64,000 nt of DNA from Jacaranda mimosifolia (lineage: Eukaryota; Streptophyta; Magnoliopsida; Lamiales; Bignoniaceae), in assembly GCA_018894105.1 (NCBI GenBank), contig CM032120.1, positions 33,006,710 to 33,070,709 on the forward strand, read 5' to 3'. The translations under genes and the position numbers were made by a program. Below the pieces are notes generated by a model that was given only the letters and a program-made list of their open reading frames with translations, was not told the DNA's origin and made no database searches. How positions within the stretch are numbered: the first letter of the stretch is position 1; every line of letters begins with the position of its first letter. Positions 1 to 11,279 of this stretch are shown one piece after another.

Positions 1-161
1 TTAACATACTCCATAAGTTCAGTCATCCCAAACATATCTACATCTACATTATCAAAGAAATCTATGTTACCACCTTTCTAGTATCTTACAGGATCTACTT
101 TCATTAAACCCCCATGATATAAATAGTAAATAAAGAATGCCACCCCCAACCAAATTTGCAT
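1..161 (-). pseudogene. MULE-type transposase N-terminal (PB1-like) fragment, cut by window edge
   Basis: Read on the minus strand from an ATG at 161-159, the frame shows the layout of the PB1-like domain that begins many plant Mutator-like (MURA) transposases: a YHGG motif, then a KGG-containing turn, then an acidic stretch of FDNVDVDM type and TELMEYV before the window ends. One in-frame TAG (plus-strand positions 78-80) lies just before KGG, so the copy is probably dead. The transposase core, if present, would lie left of position 1. The match is from memory of the family pattern; no search was run. It could instead be a host gene carrying the same domain. Confidence 0.5.
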
Positions 162-1791
162 AACAAACAAAAAATTCAAAATAAAATTACATAATGAAAT
201 CATTAAATCCACTAGAACTATGCACACTATCAAAAATCAATTAAACAATCCACCAAAACAAATTTCAAGAACATCATTTCCAAAATATCCCCCAAGATAA
301 AGAATAAATATCCATTTGACAGTGCCCCGAATTAAGAACAAAAAAGCGTGTATAAAGCAAGCAAATTTCCAACGTATAATTTAACAATAAATATAATTTA
401 ATAGTAATTATAATTTCCAACTTATGATTTAACAGAAAAGAACATTACAATTAAAGTAAGCAAATTGATAGTGTCCCATCTTAAAGCAAGCATATTACAT
501 ACAAAGCTTGGCTAGCTTATTCACCACAAAACATCAAACAAACAATATATTTTCTGATTGCAAAGTAATCTTTAAAGAAAACTCACCATAGTTAGGTGTC
601 CCAAGGTTTGACTCTTTCCATCACGCCATTAACAGCACTGAGAGCAATACTTCATTTTCACTTGACACTTGAAGAATCTTTAGCACCAAAAGCAAATAAG
701 TTTAAATCAGTGGGAATTCCTTCATTTAATAGGGGGAATAGGTCTCAATTGAAAGATAGGGTTTTTCTCTTGACTTGGGGATTTTTTAGTTATGGTTCTT
801 TTTTCTCTTAGGACTTAACATTTCAAAAGGGAATGGGAATTCTAACACGGCCTTGCAGTCACATGCTTAGCGTGTGAGTCAACTATTAACTATTAAACAG
901 CTGACTTGAAGGAGGGATAACTTTAAAAGAAATTATGCAATCTTGGGAACACAATGTGAAACACATTAAAATACGAAGACCAAAATTGAATTAGTGGCTT
1001 ATTTTAGGGATCAAAATTGAAATTATCTTGATTAAAGCCCTTGGATAATATGACATCCATGAAGAAGTTGGAAGAGTTTGTTCATAATGTTGAGATGTGG
1101 GGCCTCTTGTGGGAGCATCAAATTGATCTTTGTTGGTATAGAGTTTTCTGCTAATTGTTCTTGTTCTTGTTCTTACTTTTCATTATTTTTTGGTTATTGT
1201 TTTTGAAATATTAGAAATTTTTTTGAAGGAAATGCAAGAAGAAGATCATAGATCAATATAACTTTAACACTTTTTATCTTATTATTTATTTAGTGAAAGT
1301 TTGAACTCGTACTGAAATATGAAAATTATGAGTTGTTTGTTTATTTGACATTTTGATCGACTTGGAAGTGCAAGAAAAAATTCGAATGATTTTTTGTTGA
1401 ACTATTGAAAAATAATGAAAGATATCTTCCTTAAAAATTTCATAACTATTGTTTTCGGAGATAGAAATTTTTGATTGTATTCAATTAGTATTGAATTTAC
1501 AGTTAAGTAACTAAGATACAAATTATATTATTTATTAATTAATTAAGAATTAGTTTAATTGATCTATTTTGTGTGATATTAGTCATGAGTATTTACATCA
1601 ATTATAAGGTTTGTGTTTTAATGAAATACTTTTTCTTTTAAAAAATAGATTCTCTTTTAGGAACAATTCAAATTAAAAGGTATTTTATGAACGATACAAA
1701 TATTTTATTCTCACGATGGGAAAAAAACAACTTGACAGAACAATAGTAACCTTCTCTGTTCGAAGAGCATGGATGGAAGAAAACCCAATCC
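162..1791. other. AT-rich intergenic stretch, no gene seen
   Basis: No coding pattern with recognisable motifs on either strand. Short open frames (for example 596-811) show no family signature or codon structure. The last few hundred bases are the upstream region of the F-box gene; no convincing TATA box could be singled out among the AT-rich sequence. Confidence 0.5.
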
Positions 1792-2910
1792 ATGAAACAC
1801 CTTCCCACTGATCTCATCGTCGATAAAATCCTCCCAAGACTTCCAGTGAAATCCCTTCTAAGATTTGCATCGGTTTGCAAAACATGGCACTCCATCATCA
1901 AATCTCCCCAATTCATTGCTGCCCCATCTCAGCCTCAATCGATGTGGAAACAAAGGTCAGTATCTCATCGTTGTTGACATCAATTCTGGTTGTCGCATTC
2001 TTAGCAAGGACGCATCCATTGAGCTCACAAAAATCGACTGCCCTGATACCAATTTATACTATTTTCCGCCCCAATGTTGCAATGGGTTAGTTTTAATTTG
2101 GAATAGTAGCGCCTTTGTGATGTGGAACCCTTCGTTACGAAAATCTAAATTGGTGGATACTGAAAGATTCAAAAGGATTGATGATCTTGCTGCCTATCCA
2201 ATTATCACATATGACGTTTATGGAATGGGATTTAATGAATCAACTAATGACCATAGAGTAGTAAGGATTGGATATAATATTAATATTGACAGTGGCCAAA
2301 TATCAGATGTCCCAACTGAAGTTGATGTTTATAGCCTAAGCACAAACTCATGGCACAGGGTTGATTCCAACACAGGTCGACTCATCGTTTTTTATTTTCC
2401 TGGGGCTGTTTTTGTGAATGGAGCCATTCATTGGTTTGCCGGCAAGAAGATGTCAAAGGTTTGTTATACTCCTGAGGATGATTATCTTGAATCACTTTTG
2501 TTTTTTGATTTTCAAGACGAAAGCTTTAGAAAGATGGAGTTGCCGAGTATTTTGAGCAGATCCCTGATTCATCCTTGGTAGAATTGGATGAGTTTGAGGG
2601 ATCATTAGGTGCTCTGTTGGCTGTGTTGGGAGTGGAATGGGAGAAGGATGGGATTTATTTATGGGTGATGACAGAGTATGGGATTACAGAGTCTTGGACT
2701 AAGAAGTTTGCATTTGGGCTGTTTGTGCAAATGAACCGGCTTACAGGATTCACAAAGAGTCGGATGTTAGTATATCAGGAAGTTGAAGAATCCGAAAGGG
2801 TGTATCAATTTTTCATGAACATGGAGAGCGGTGAATTAGTGAAGAGAATTGAAGGGTGTTGGTGCATGAAGGTCACTGATTTTATGGAAAGTTTGTTCTT
2901 ACTTGAATAA
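1792..2910 (+). pseudogene. F-box protein with FBA-type C-terminal domain, two compensating 1-nt frameshifts
   Basis: F-box proteins are substrate receptors of SCF (SKP1-cullin-F-box) ubiquitin ligases. The first ~45 codons give a classic F-box beginning LPTDLIVDKILPRLPVKSLL, followed by a VCKTWHSII segment. Codons after ~45 give an F-box-associated (FBA_1-like) domain with GLVLIWN, MWNPSLRKSK, GMGFNESTNDHRVVRIGY, YSLSTNSWHRV and FVNGAIHWFA. The total span, about 372 codons, is normal for the family. The frame is broken twice: one extra C in the CCCC run at 1922-1925, and one missing base near 2558-2562. The two indels cancel, and the last third (LGVEWEKDGIYLWVM, then MLVYQ) returns to the first frame and ends at TAA. 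The start is the ATG directly before the F-box. It is either a very young pseudogene or an intact gene with sequence errors, because the first indel is in a homopolymer. It is intronless, as many FBA genes are. The substrate is unknown. Confidence 0.85.
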
Positions 2911-3420
2911 GTTTTAAATTACTTGTTTGGGCCTGCAGATCGGGAAGATTAATCTTGCTTGCCATGTTTCATAATTGATGTTTTTATCACAATCATTTTT
3001 ATTTTTGTGCTCACATGATTGGCCATTACATAATCTGGGACTATTGTTGCTAGAATCAACTATTTGCGGTTAAACCAGTGGAAAACATTGTCAGTAGGGA
3101 TTTCCAAGGACTTGGCATGCTTTAATATCCCCATGTTGCCTAGAAAAAGGATTCATTTATAATTGGTCTCGCTCACCATCTACCTTCTTTTCATATTGTC
3201 CAGGTCAATTATCTGGGGCAAGGTTGCATTATAAGTTTTAGAAAATTGTTGTGATGACTATTTCTTTTTGCTAATATTGATTACTTTGTATTGTTTTAGC
3301 GCCCACAACGTCATTCTATTTGTATCCATCAGATCGAGGTCAAGTTTCATCGACTGAGTCCTCACTAAGATTTGGGGTTGATGGAATCATACGAACAAAA
3401 ATATTTCAAAACTTAAGCCA
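2050..3420 (+). repeat. Segmental duplication, copy 1 (F-box FBA part plus 3' flank)
   Basis: Sequence from the FBA region through the 3' flank is repeated, diverged, at about 16262-17700. Shared landmarks include the stretch around GGCCATTACAT with GGGACTATTGTTG (3022-3052), a ccaaggacttggca block (near 3107) and a gaggtcaagt block (near 3338). Weaker similarity may run on to about 3900. Copy 1 keeps the open frame; copy 2 does not. Confidence 0.8.
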
Positions 3421-3495
3421 ATAAAAAGGTCATAAAATTGGAGTTAAGATGTGGAATTATAATAGAACTAAATATTTATATAGTCTAGTGATTGA

Positions 3496-3657
3496 GAATA
3501 TTTATGTTAGGTGGCTGATATAGTTCCCTCAAGTCTTGATGGCTCACTAGAATATTTATGTTAGGTGGCTGATATAGTTCCCTCAAGTCTCGATGGCTCA
3601 CTAGAATATTTATATTAGGTGGTTGATATAGTCTTGTTAAGTGTTGATAACTTGCTA
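3496..3657 (+). repeat. 54-bp tandem repeat, about 3 copies
   Basis: Units begin at 3496, 3550 and 3604 with gaatatttat(g/a)ttaggtgg and end in tggctcacta or a diverged form. Units 1 and 2 differ by about one base; unit 3 is more diverged. In the duplicate region near 17780 only a single unit-like stretch is seen, so the array probably expanded after the F-box segment duplicated. Confidence 0.85.
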
Positions 3658-3659
3658 AC

Positions 3660-4460
3660 ATAATGATAGTGTAGTTTTTAAATGGTTTAATTACGGATCA
3701 CTCTTTAAGTCAAAGTTGTGTTTGATCTGCCTCATAATAAATGACTCGAATCATAGGAAGTATAAAGATGTTTTTTAGCAAGTGCTAAGTTCAGAGCAAA
3801 AGTATAGGTTTCAGCCAGCACCCAACTCATATGTGTGTGTATATATATGTATTATGTAATATGTATCGATTGTAACAGTGGGAAGAGCACTGTGGAGCCT
3901 ATATTTGCCAACAACTCGTTTCTCTTTGTGGTGCACCCAACAACAAAGTAATGCAATTTTGCTTGCTTTAATTTATGTTGCTTCTTGGTATGCTCCGAGT
4001 ACACTTTTGACCTAGAAGCAATTTACGACCGGCAAAGCGTACATAAGCTCACTTTACTAAACTTACTGCTCAATTCAAACTAAATCGCCCAGTAATCCAT
4101 TGGTTTTCAATGCTTTAAAACATAATGACAGGTTTTATATATTGAAAATTGTAACTTTTGGTCGGCTGCTGGTAAAGTTGGCAACAATTTGTAACACGTG
4201 TCATTTATATTGGGATAATTCATGTAAATGAAGTATAACCATACTTTATAATAGACACATCCAATTTACAATCAATCAAAGTCTTACTCAATAAAAAGTA
4301 CAAAATTTTAAGAATTAAGAATTGAATCAAAATTAGTTGAATTTAGTCAAATGCCTCATTTATATAATAGCATAAATAACCTAGTTGTTAGTAATCTACC
4401 TATTATTTTATAAATATCCATTTGTTACTAAAGAAATATGTTATTTTTGAATTTGAATTG
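3660..4460. other. Non-coding stretch, nothing recognised
   Basis: No gene or clear repeat seen apart from short TA/TG tracts near 3836-3852. It lies between the F-box 3' flank and the start of the putative gypsy element. Confidence 0.4.
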
Positions 4461-4700
4461 AGTTGTTACTTATTTAAACATGTTTTAAAGATGTTTTGAG
4501 TAAAGATGAATAATTGACAATATGTGATTTTGTAGTTGTACTTCTCAAAATTAACTCAATTATAGTTTGATATTGCAAAATAAGTCCCTAAGGGCAAAAT
4601 AGTAAAAATAAAAAAATAGGTTTAATTAAATAAATAAATAAATAAATAAGAAAAGAGTCAATGAATCCAACAACTTAAGTCATCCAAGATGGGCATTGAA
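4460..4700 (+). repeat. Possible 5' LTR remnant of the Tat-like gypsy element
   Basis: The stretch from a TTTGATATTGCAAAA block through an (AAAT)n tract (about 4627-4649) to AAGATGGGCATTGAA resembles 14780-14915, where similar blocks occur in the same order (TTTGATGATATTACAAAA, an AAATAAATAA tract, TAAGATGGGTGTTCAA). Direct repeats of this kind flanking gypsy-like sequence suggest LTR remnants, but the ends are not visible and divergence is large. Confidence 0.3.
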
Positions 4701-6813
4701 CCCCACTAAGGACTTGATTAATATAAATATCAACTCCCAAAGCCAAAAGCTATTGAAACAATGGTTTGCAAAACTTGAGCTCTAACTTTAAGTAAGTGTG
4801 TTCCAAAGCAAAAGCTGAATAACACACTAATTTTCGTGTAACATAATCTTGGTGTTATTTGTAGAAACTCTCGTTTGAAGTAAGGAAAGGTGAGGATGCA
4901 AACTAGGTCCAAAGCTTGAGACTCCAGCACCCAAGTGGCACTATGATGTGAGAACACAGAGGGCAATCAACTAGACATGTAGTTTGATTTGATAACAAAG
5001 TAACACGATCTGCACCAGTCATCAGAGTTGATGACTGAGTAGCAAACAGTTATTTGCTAGAGGACCAATGTTACATAACACTTAGGAGGCATTGATGACT
5101 TTAGTAGAGGACAGCCTCAGCATAGACAGCAACAAAGGTGGTAGTGCAGAGCACTGCAGAATATCGCCTGTTAGAGTTCATTTCTAAGCCATAGAACATT
5201 GCATCCAGAAGGGCCTACCCTATAGATCGCTCAAAAGGCCTTGATGGAATTAGCAAAAGACGCCATAGTTGGACCATAGCAAAAATAATGGCTCTGTACA
5301 ACATGCAACAATGCCTATGGTGCGACCGCCTCTAGAAACCCAGAGTAGGAAAGGGGGCAACCTTATTGTCGCCTTTCTCAAGGTCGGTCACCCATGCGGC
5401 AACCAACTTAGAGAAATGGGTAGCCTCATGGCTGTTTCTTAGGGCTCAATTAGCTGTCAGACCCCTTGTGGCCTGCTTCCATACAACTATCGTAGTTCTA
5501 AGGTGATCACGACCTAGATTTTAATGGAATTGGATATTCCAAAGAGTACTTAGATGACAACATAGCGCGCTTGGAGTTATTTATTTGATGGATTGTACAC
5601 ACACCCTATTTAACTTGCTTTTTGTTGGAACATCATCGAAATAGAGAAGCCAATGCAACACCTTCTGGATAATTTCTTGGCCAATTAGAGATATCCTAAG
5701 ACTACAGCTTACTCATTCGCCATAAAGCAAAAAAAGGCGAAAGCTTGTGGAAGTATTGCATCCAAACAGTATATAAGATTTCCCACCTCAGTTCATAACT
5801 CTTATGTAACATCATGCAACAAAGTGAGAGATAGGAGATTCAAGAAACCCACAACAAGAAAGCACCTAACTACTTCATAAAAGCTATCAATTCGAGAAGA
5901 GAAGTGCATTTGAATTGGAGAAATAACAACTCTCATGGAGAACATAAAGTGATGGACAATCCAAAAAGGTGAGGAGAATACGCCGTAGTGGGCGACCCTT
6001 AAGGCATAATGCAAGTAGAAAGATAGTAAATGATCCTAAACGTTGGCATTTCCATTAAAATAAAAGATGAATTGCTGAAGAATGTAACAGCTTGAAGGGC
6101 GAGATCGAAGGACCAATCCAGTAAGGATACTTTGGGTAGTTGTCGCCAAGCGATAAAGGAAACTTTAAAAAACCAATTTGGACTCAAAACATAAAGGTCC
6201 ACTAGAAAATACTAGAGCAAAGATTAAAACCTTGAAGAGGGCCCCAATCACATGTAGCTAATGATCTTCCCACTGCGGAGCCATATTAATAATGTCCAGT
6301 GGACCCATAGAAGGCGACTCGGCTGGTGTCCAAAATCATTCACGAAGCTGTAAAGCAGATGTAAACTCAATCGCTGAAATTAGCTCCCTGCGTGTGAAAA
6401 GTGTGCCCTCAACTATTTGACGTCACCCTCGTAAAGGAAAGATAAAAAGATACAAACGTATTAATGTCCTAATAGTCCTAGCCTCCATAGGCCACTCATG
6501 TGAAGAAAAAAGGTCCCAATAGATAGCAAAACCTCCACAAACATCTTATTCCATCTAGCCTCTCTCTAATTAAGTGTGGCCAATAGCAAAAGATAAATGC
6601 TTCTTTGGTTGGGCTCAATGGAGAAACTATAAAGGCAAGGGACCAAAATAAGAAGACAAACAAATGCGAGCTTAGAGCTGGAAAAACCCCTAATAAGGTC
6701 GAAGTTACCCCAAGAAATTCGTTAAGTAGCTCCAAGGCCGAAGACGAGATGCTAGAAACAAGAGGCATAGGACATAGAACCAATAGCTTCCTCATTACTT
6801 GGAACTTTAAGCT
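4700..6813 (+). mobile_element. Eroded internal region of a Ty3-gypsy-like element
   Basis: This stretch is less AT-rich than its flanks and leads without a break into the RNase H relic at 6814-7105, so it is most simply the gag-pol interior of the same element. Every frame is broken by many stops and no gag, protease or reverse transcriptase motif could be read with confidence. The assignment is by position only. Confidence 0.35.
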
Positions 6814-7105
6814 GAGTGTGTCGTGAGATTCAATTCTCCAGTATCAGACAATGAAGCTGAGTATGAGGCATTGATCACATGAAGCAAGTTGGCCTTTGTA
6901 TTTGGGCAACTATTTTACGCACGTAGCAACACCTTAATAGTAGTTGACTAAGTTATGGGCAAGTACAAGATTAAGAAGGCGAGGATGGCAAAGTACCACT
7001 ATCGATGCAAAAGTAATTAGAAGAATGCTCAAGAACTTCACCCTAACCCAAATAACATACAAGGAAAATCCTAATGCTAAACATTTGACCAAGATCAGCA
7101 GTATA
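6814..7105 (+). pseudogene. Ty3-gypsy (Tat-type) archaeal-like RNase H relic
   Basis: Two frames together preserve the signature of the second, archaeal-type RNase H that Tat-clade gypsy elements carry next to their ordinary RNase H. Frame one shows a RFNSPVSDNEAEYEALI block and, after stops, TLIVVD and a GKYKIKKARMA block. From about 7045 the next frame continues with FTLTQITYKENPNAKHL, matching the usual end of the domain (a charged QVPREEN-like turn, then an A-L-LA segment). At least three stop codons and one frameshift make it non-functional. RNase H removes the RNA template during reverse transcription. The assignment rests on motif order; no alignment was run. Confidence 0.7.
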
Positions 7106-7648
7106 TTAATAGCAGCAAACAATGACTAGATTAACTCCCGAATCCTCAACATCTCGAGTAAAAGGGGCTTTGAAAAAGGCAGAGTACACCATGTTGAAAA
7201 TTCGCAAAGGCATATGCAGACTCCACTCAAAAGCAAGATCCAAATCCATGAAGATATTTGGATGAGGCTTCCCCTGGTTGACCTTGTTTATTGGTGCTTA
7301 GGCTACCCTAGAGCTTTGATTGAGGAGTTACTACTCAACTTAGCCATTAATGCTAAAGGCAATCTGATGAAAAAAATAGTTTGGAAATTTTTGAAAGTTC
7401 ATGGAAGCTGGATATATCTCGAAGTACGCATAAAAGTCGAATAATAATATATATACCTGGGAGGAGGTACACAAAACTAGAAGTTTAGAGGCGCACGGTG
7501 TCCAAAGTCCTCTTGAAGAGCCTCTAAGATGGGAATGTAGTGGAGAAGAGAATTGTAACTTCGCAACCCATCACAAAAATGGATGCTAGATGGAAAAGAC
7601 TCATCCAAAGAACATGAGCAGCAATCGGTGAGCAGTGCACTGCTTGGG
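7106..7648 (+). mobile_element. Gypsy element downstream of RNase H, undecipherable
   Basis: In an intact Tat element the integrase would follow the RNase H here. No HHCC zinc finger or DDE motif can be read; small open stretches (such as 7214-7444) carry no family signature. The stretch ends exactly where the TGTAACA terminus of the inserted LTR-like element begins. Confidence 0.35.
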
Positions 7649-7980
7649 TGTAACATCCCTAAAAGTTGGTATTTTAGAAAAATAAGGATTTAGAAATTAA
7701 GGAATTGGTTGGTCAAATTTTAGGGCTTGAAAAATAATGAAAAGGACTTGATTGCATGGATATTGAAAGTTTTTTGGGTCAATTTGTAATTTGAAGAAAC
7801 TTGATTGACCAACAATTGGAGATTTTGTGGGTTTGCATGGAATTACTTATGGTCAAATGGGTCAATGTCATGCATTCATCACTTGAGAGGCTCGATTGAA
7901 AGGCGGAAAGAATTTTGGGGACTTAATTGAAAGTTGAAAAAAAAATTATGGGTTAATTTGCAATTCCTAAAAAAATAGCC

Positions 7981-7988
7981 TATAAATA
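7981..7988 (+). promoter_or_regulatory. Putative LTR TATA box
   Basis: TATAAATA follows about 330 bp of U3-like sequence and is followed by pyrimidine-rich sequence, as expected for the U3/R boundary. The inverted relative has a TATATATA motif at the matching place (about 42459-42468 on the minus strand). Confidence 0.45.
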
Positions 7989-8168
7989 CCCAAATTTCAT
8001 TTCTAGTCTCAGATTTCTTCTCATTCTTCATCCGTCCCACCTCACCCTTCACCGACGAACTCCCTTGATCGGCGGCGAAAACCTAAAACTAACACCACCA
8101 CCACCACCACATTCCTCTTAGCTCGAGGAACACATCCATACATTTTACCCTCCAAACCGACGGACGAA

Positions 8169-8420
8169 ATGGCAGGAACGAGAAATCAAGGTGGATCTCG
8201 CATTGGAGGTGGAGGGCGAGTTGATTCCGATGATGAAAACTTGCGGCCAAAGTATAGGTTGTGGCGGGCTCAATGAGAGGATTGTGCAGATGCCTTTAAT
8301 TTTGAAAATGGTCCACTAGAGCTAGAGAAATTTGGAGCAACGAAAAGCGATGGCAAGCGGCAGTACTGGATCTTCAAAGCCGCAATTGACTACCTTCTCA
8401 ATGGCAGAACAAGAAAATGA
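8169..8420 (+). pseudogene. Unrecognised 83-codon ORF with one TGA, inside the solo LTR
   Basis: The frame opens MAGTRNQGGSRIGGGGRVD and carries an acidic then basic stretch; one TGA at 8274-8276 interrupts it after LWRAQ. It continues in the same frame with an aromatic and charged part containing YWIFKAAIDYLLNGR and ends at TGA 8418-8420. Codon use and amino acid balance look protein-like, unlike the AT-rich surroundings. The corresponding part of the inverted relative (about 41900-42450) has different sequence, so this may be a captured gene fragment or an LTR-specific ORF. I do not recognise a family. Confidence 0.35.
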
Positions 8421-8605
8421 ATTGGGCATTGGGTTCTTCATACTGAAACGCATCTTCTAGTGGTAGTGAATCTCATCTTCGGCGGCAGCAGTGCTAGGGT
8501 AGTGTCCTCAGCTCGTCGCGACGGTCGTGATGGTATTCTTAGTTCGTGATTCTAGGGCTTCGATAATCAGATCATGGGTAAAGAGATGATAAGAGAGTTA
8601 TGCTT

Positions 8606-8635
8606 ACACACACACACACACATATATATATATAT
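8606..8635 (+). repeat. (CA)n(TA)n microsatellite
   Basis: A run of CA repeats passes directly into a run of TA repeats within the solo LTR. Confidence 0.9.
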
Positions 8636-9735
8636 GTTGTACCATTATTTCATAAATCTTGTGATATGCCGAGAATGAAAGGCTTATATATGATTGATAT
8701 ATACATATCCCAATGCATGTAGTATAATATTATTTAGTGGGCCCCGATCTATATTATTTTATGTTAATTAGGAATTAATTGAGATAACTAAATGATTAAC
8801 CTTGATTTTATGAATTTGGAACCTAAGCAATGATAATTAGGTTATTTAAGGATATGTGGGACTAAGATTCGGATCGGATTATGCATGTGCCATTATAAGC
8901 TTAGTAATCTTTGATAGTATTATTTTATAAAGATTATGGGAAATTATTGAATATTGTAAGAAGAAAACCTTAAATTCTATGAATTTAAGATGTAAGTGGC
9001 AATAATTAGATTAATTGTGACAATTGGGCTATTATCAATGATTTTGGACAACATTATGAGGATGGTTGGGTAATTAAGGAATGAATTTCATTATGATACT
9101 AGAATCGACATAATCTCGTAAGTTGTTCTTGTGATAGAGACTTGATTAGCGTCTTGATATCAACTATGCCGAAATTTCTGTAAGAGCTGAGGAATTGTGA
9201 TTTTAGGCTACTATTGGTATAATTATAATTATCGATGATATTTAGAGTTGAAAATGGATTTCGATTGTAAATATACTCTTTTGGTTAGGTGACGAAGAAG
9301 TGGGTCCTGAGGACCAATAGACAGCTGACAGGAGTTGCATCTTTTGAGGTCACAGAGGTGAGGGTCTGCCATTTTGGCCATGTTTATATCTATTTGTTCT
9401 TGTGGAATGACCCCTGTGCGGGTCCAACTTGATTATATTGATTGTTCTTGATTGTTGAAATCGCATTCGTTTGAGTACTTGTTCTTGTTATTGGAATTGT
9501 TTTTGCTTGCATGTTCAATGGTTAATTGTTTCTTGACACTTGTACCCTTGTGAGGGTTAATTCTTGTTACACTCTGCCATGAGTTGTACATGTTTGTTCT
9601 GGCGCCCAGAACCTTCAATTATTATTTGTTATCGTACTTGTTCTTGATCGGTACCTGATATTGTCTAGTAAATTATTATCGAACTGTATCGTATCTATTG
9701 CCCTGTCGGCATACTTGTTTGACTTGGTTCAGTGG

Positions 9736-10021
9736 TGCGCTAGGGATTTTTCCCCAAGCATCTACATAATTGATTGGTATTTTTTAATTGATTGAAGAAT
9801 TTAATAGCCGTGGGCTTGATTGGTACGCAAGGGATTTCCCCCTTAGTATCAACGGTATGCTCAGAATTTCCCCTTGGGTATCAGCGTTGTGCTAGGGATT
9901 TCTCCCTGGGCATCGCAATCCATGGGACACGCAAGGGATTTCCCCTTTGGTATCAACGGTATGCTAGGGATTTCCCCTTGGGTATCGGGCATTGCGCTAG
10001 GGATTTCCCCCTGGGCATCGT
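9736..10021 (+). repeat. Degenerate ~30-bp tandem array with GGGATTTCCCC core
   Basis: About seven units of form GC(T/A)AGGGATTTCCCC followed by TGGGTATC or a variant are spaced at roughly 30-35 bp, some separated by longer linkers. The 10-bp core GGGATTTCCC is a perfect palindrome. At a comparable place the inverted relative instead has a different short array (about 40678-40745, with repeated gaccgtaaaa and cccccttatat). Subrepeats in LTRs often mark enhancer regions, but no function is shown here. Peptides read across it merely repeat the array. Confidence 0.85.
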
Positions 10022-10770
10022 TGTGCGCTATACTGTCCGTATGGGCACAACGATGTGTCAAGCTGTCACGCTTGGGTAACTATACTTTTTTGAATGGTAT
10101 AAGGTGATTCTGATATGCATGCTTTTCTAGTTTGTTGAAATGCATATGTCATACGAGTTGCTTGATCGTACTTGTTTCTTGATCGATTGAAATCTATTCT
10201 TGGAGCAATAAGGCAGAAGAGATTCATGTTTTTTGCTTAACTTGTAAATGCTCGTACATTGATCGTTCTTGTTTAAGGTTTAAAATATGATATGTTAAGA
10301 TGTCCTTTCCTTGACAGGTCCCATCCTTGACAGGTCCCAATTGTTCACTTTATGAAAATACCGCTCACTAAGTTTCTAGACTGACCCTGTTTTATTTCTT
10401 TATCTCCTCAAATAGGTTTGAGTGAAAGACTTGGACTTTTGAGATTGGACTGAAGATATGCTTTTGTAATAAAATAGGTGTTATTATATGTTGATGAGAA
10501 CTTTTGAATGTTGATCTTGGCTTAGAGATGTTTTGATATGTCATAAATGTTGTTTTGACTTCAAGTATGTAAATGTTTGATTAGATATTATATGATGAAT
10601 CCTAGAATGTACCCAAGTGCATATCGTGATGTTTAAGTTTGAAAATTTTACACTGCTTTTGAAAGGTTTAAGTTTGAAGTCTTTTGGGTCTATTACTTGT
10701 TGATGGGTCTCATTTAAGCTTGAATTGGGTAATATCTTAGCTTAGGGTCTATCCTAAGAGGGTTGTTACA

Positions 10771-11279
10771 CAGGGAATACTTTGCCAACATCTTGAAATG
10801 GGTGAAAAATTCCCTGCTGCTAACCCAAACAATTTTGTTGGCAATGCAAGTATAGCTTAAGAGACAAAAGCAAAGGCTAGCCCCCAGAGGCTAACACTGC
10901 TGCAATATCCCTACAAGAGGTCAATTCTCGAAGGGAGAAATTTGAGCAGTGCAAGATTGCAACAGAAGGAACCCTTAAGAAGGAAGAAACTATCCTTAGC
11001 AACTTAGCCAATACTGTAAAGATGGGGAAAGTCCCCAACCTCAATAAACACACCCATTTAGGCATAATAAACATACTATAGAAATAAATTATCTATTTTA
11101 GTAGACTAGCTTTTTCTTTTTATGTTTGATCTCCTAACTTAGTATAACTTTTAGTTTATCATGAATAAAAAACGATCTAGACTTGGTACACGACAACTAT
11201 TTTTTTTACTATTTCAATAGAATATTATTATATCCTTTTACATACTTTCTCTTTTTACTGCACAATCATTACTTGCAGG
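10771..11279. other. Gypsy-flanking non-coding stretch
   Basis: Sequence resumes after the inserted LTR-like element. It probably belongs to the older Tat-like element, but no domain can be read. Confidence 0.3.

Larger units (their letters stand above)
7649..10770 (+). mobile_element. Solo-LTR-like element, TGTAACA...TGTTACA, Tekay/Del type
   Basis: The element starts TGTAACATCCCTAAAAG and ends GGGTTGTTACA, the near-palindromic termini typical of long LTRs of Tekay/Del chromoviruses (Ty3-gypsy). Its 3122 bp fits those unusually long LTRs, and no gag or pol lies next to it, so it is best read as a solo LTR. A related element of similar net length sits in opposite orientation at 37877-42796, sharing the first few hundred bases and the region around 9360-9430. 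The flanks (ttggg and caggg) do not give a clean 5-bp target duplication, so the copy is old or one end was altered. It interrupts the older Tat-like element. Confidence 0.7.

Noticed and set aside
9831..10010. GGGATTTCCC as an NF-kappaB-like binding site
   Set aside because: Plants lack Rel/NF-kappaB factors; the similarity is a coincidence of the palindrome.
9792..10079. Open frames on both strands across 9792-10107 with repeated peptides
   Set aside because: They only translate the tandem array; the same unit is open in several frames and on both strands.
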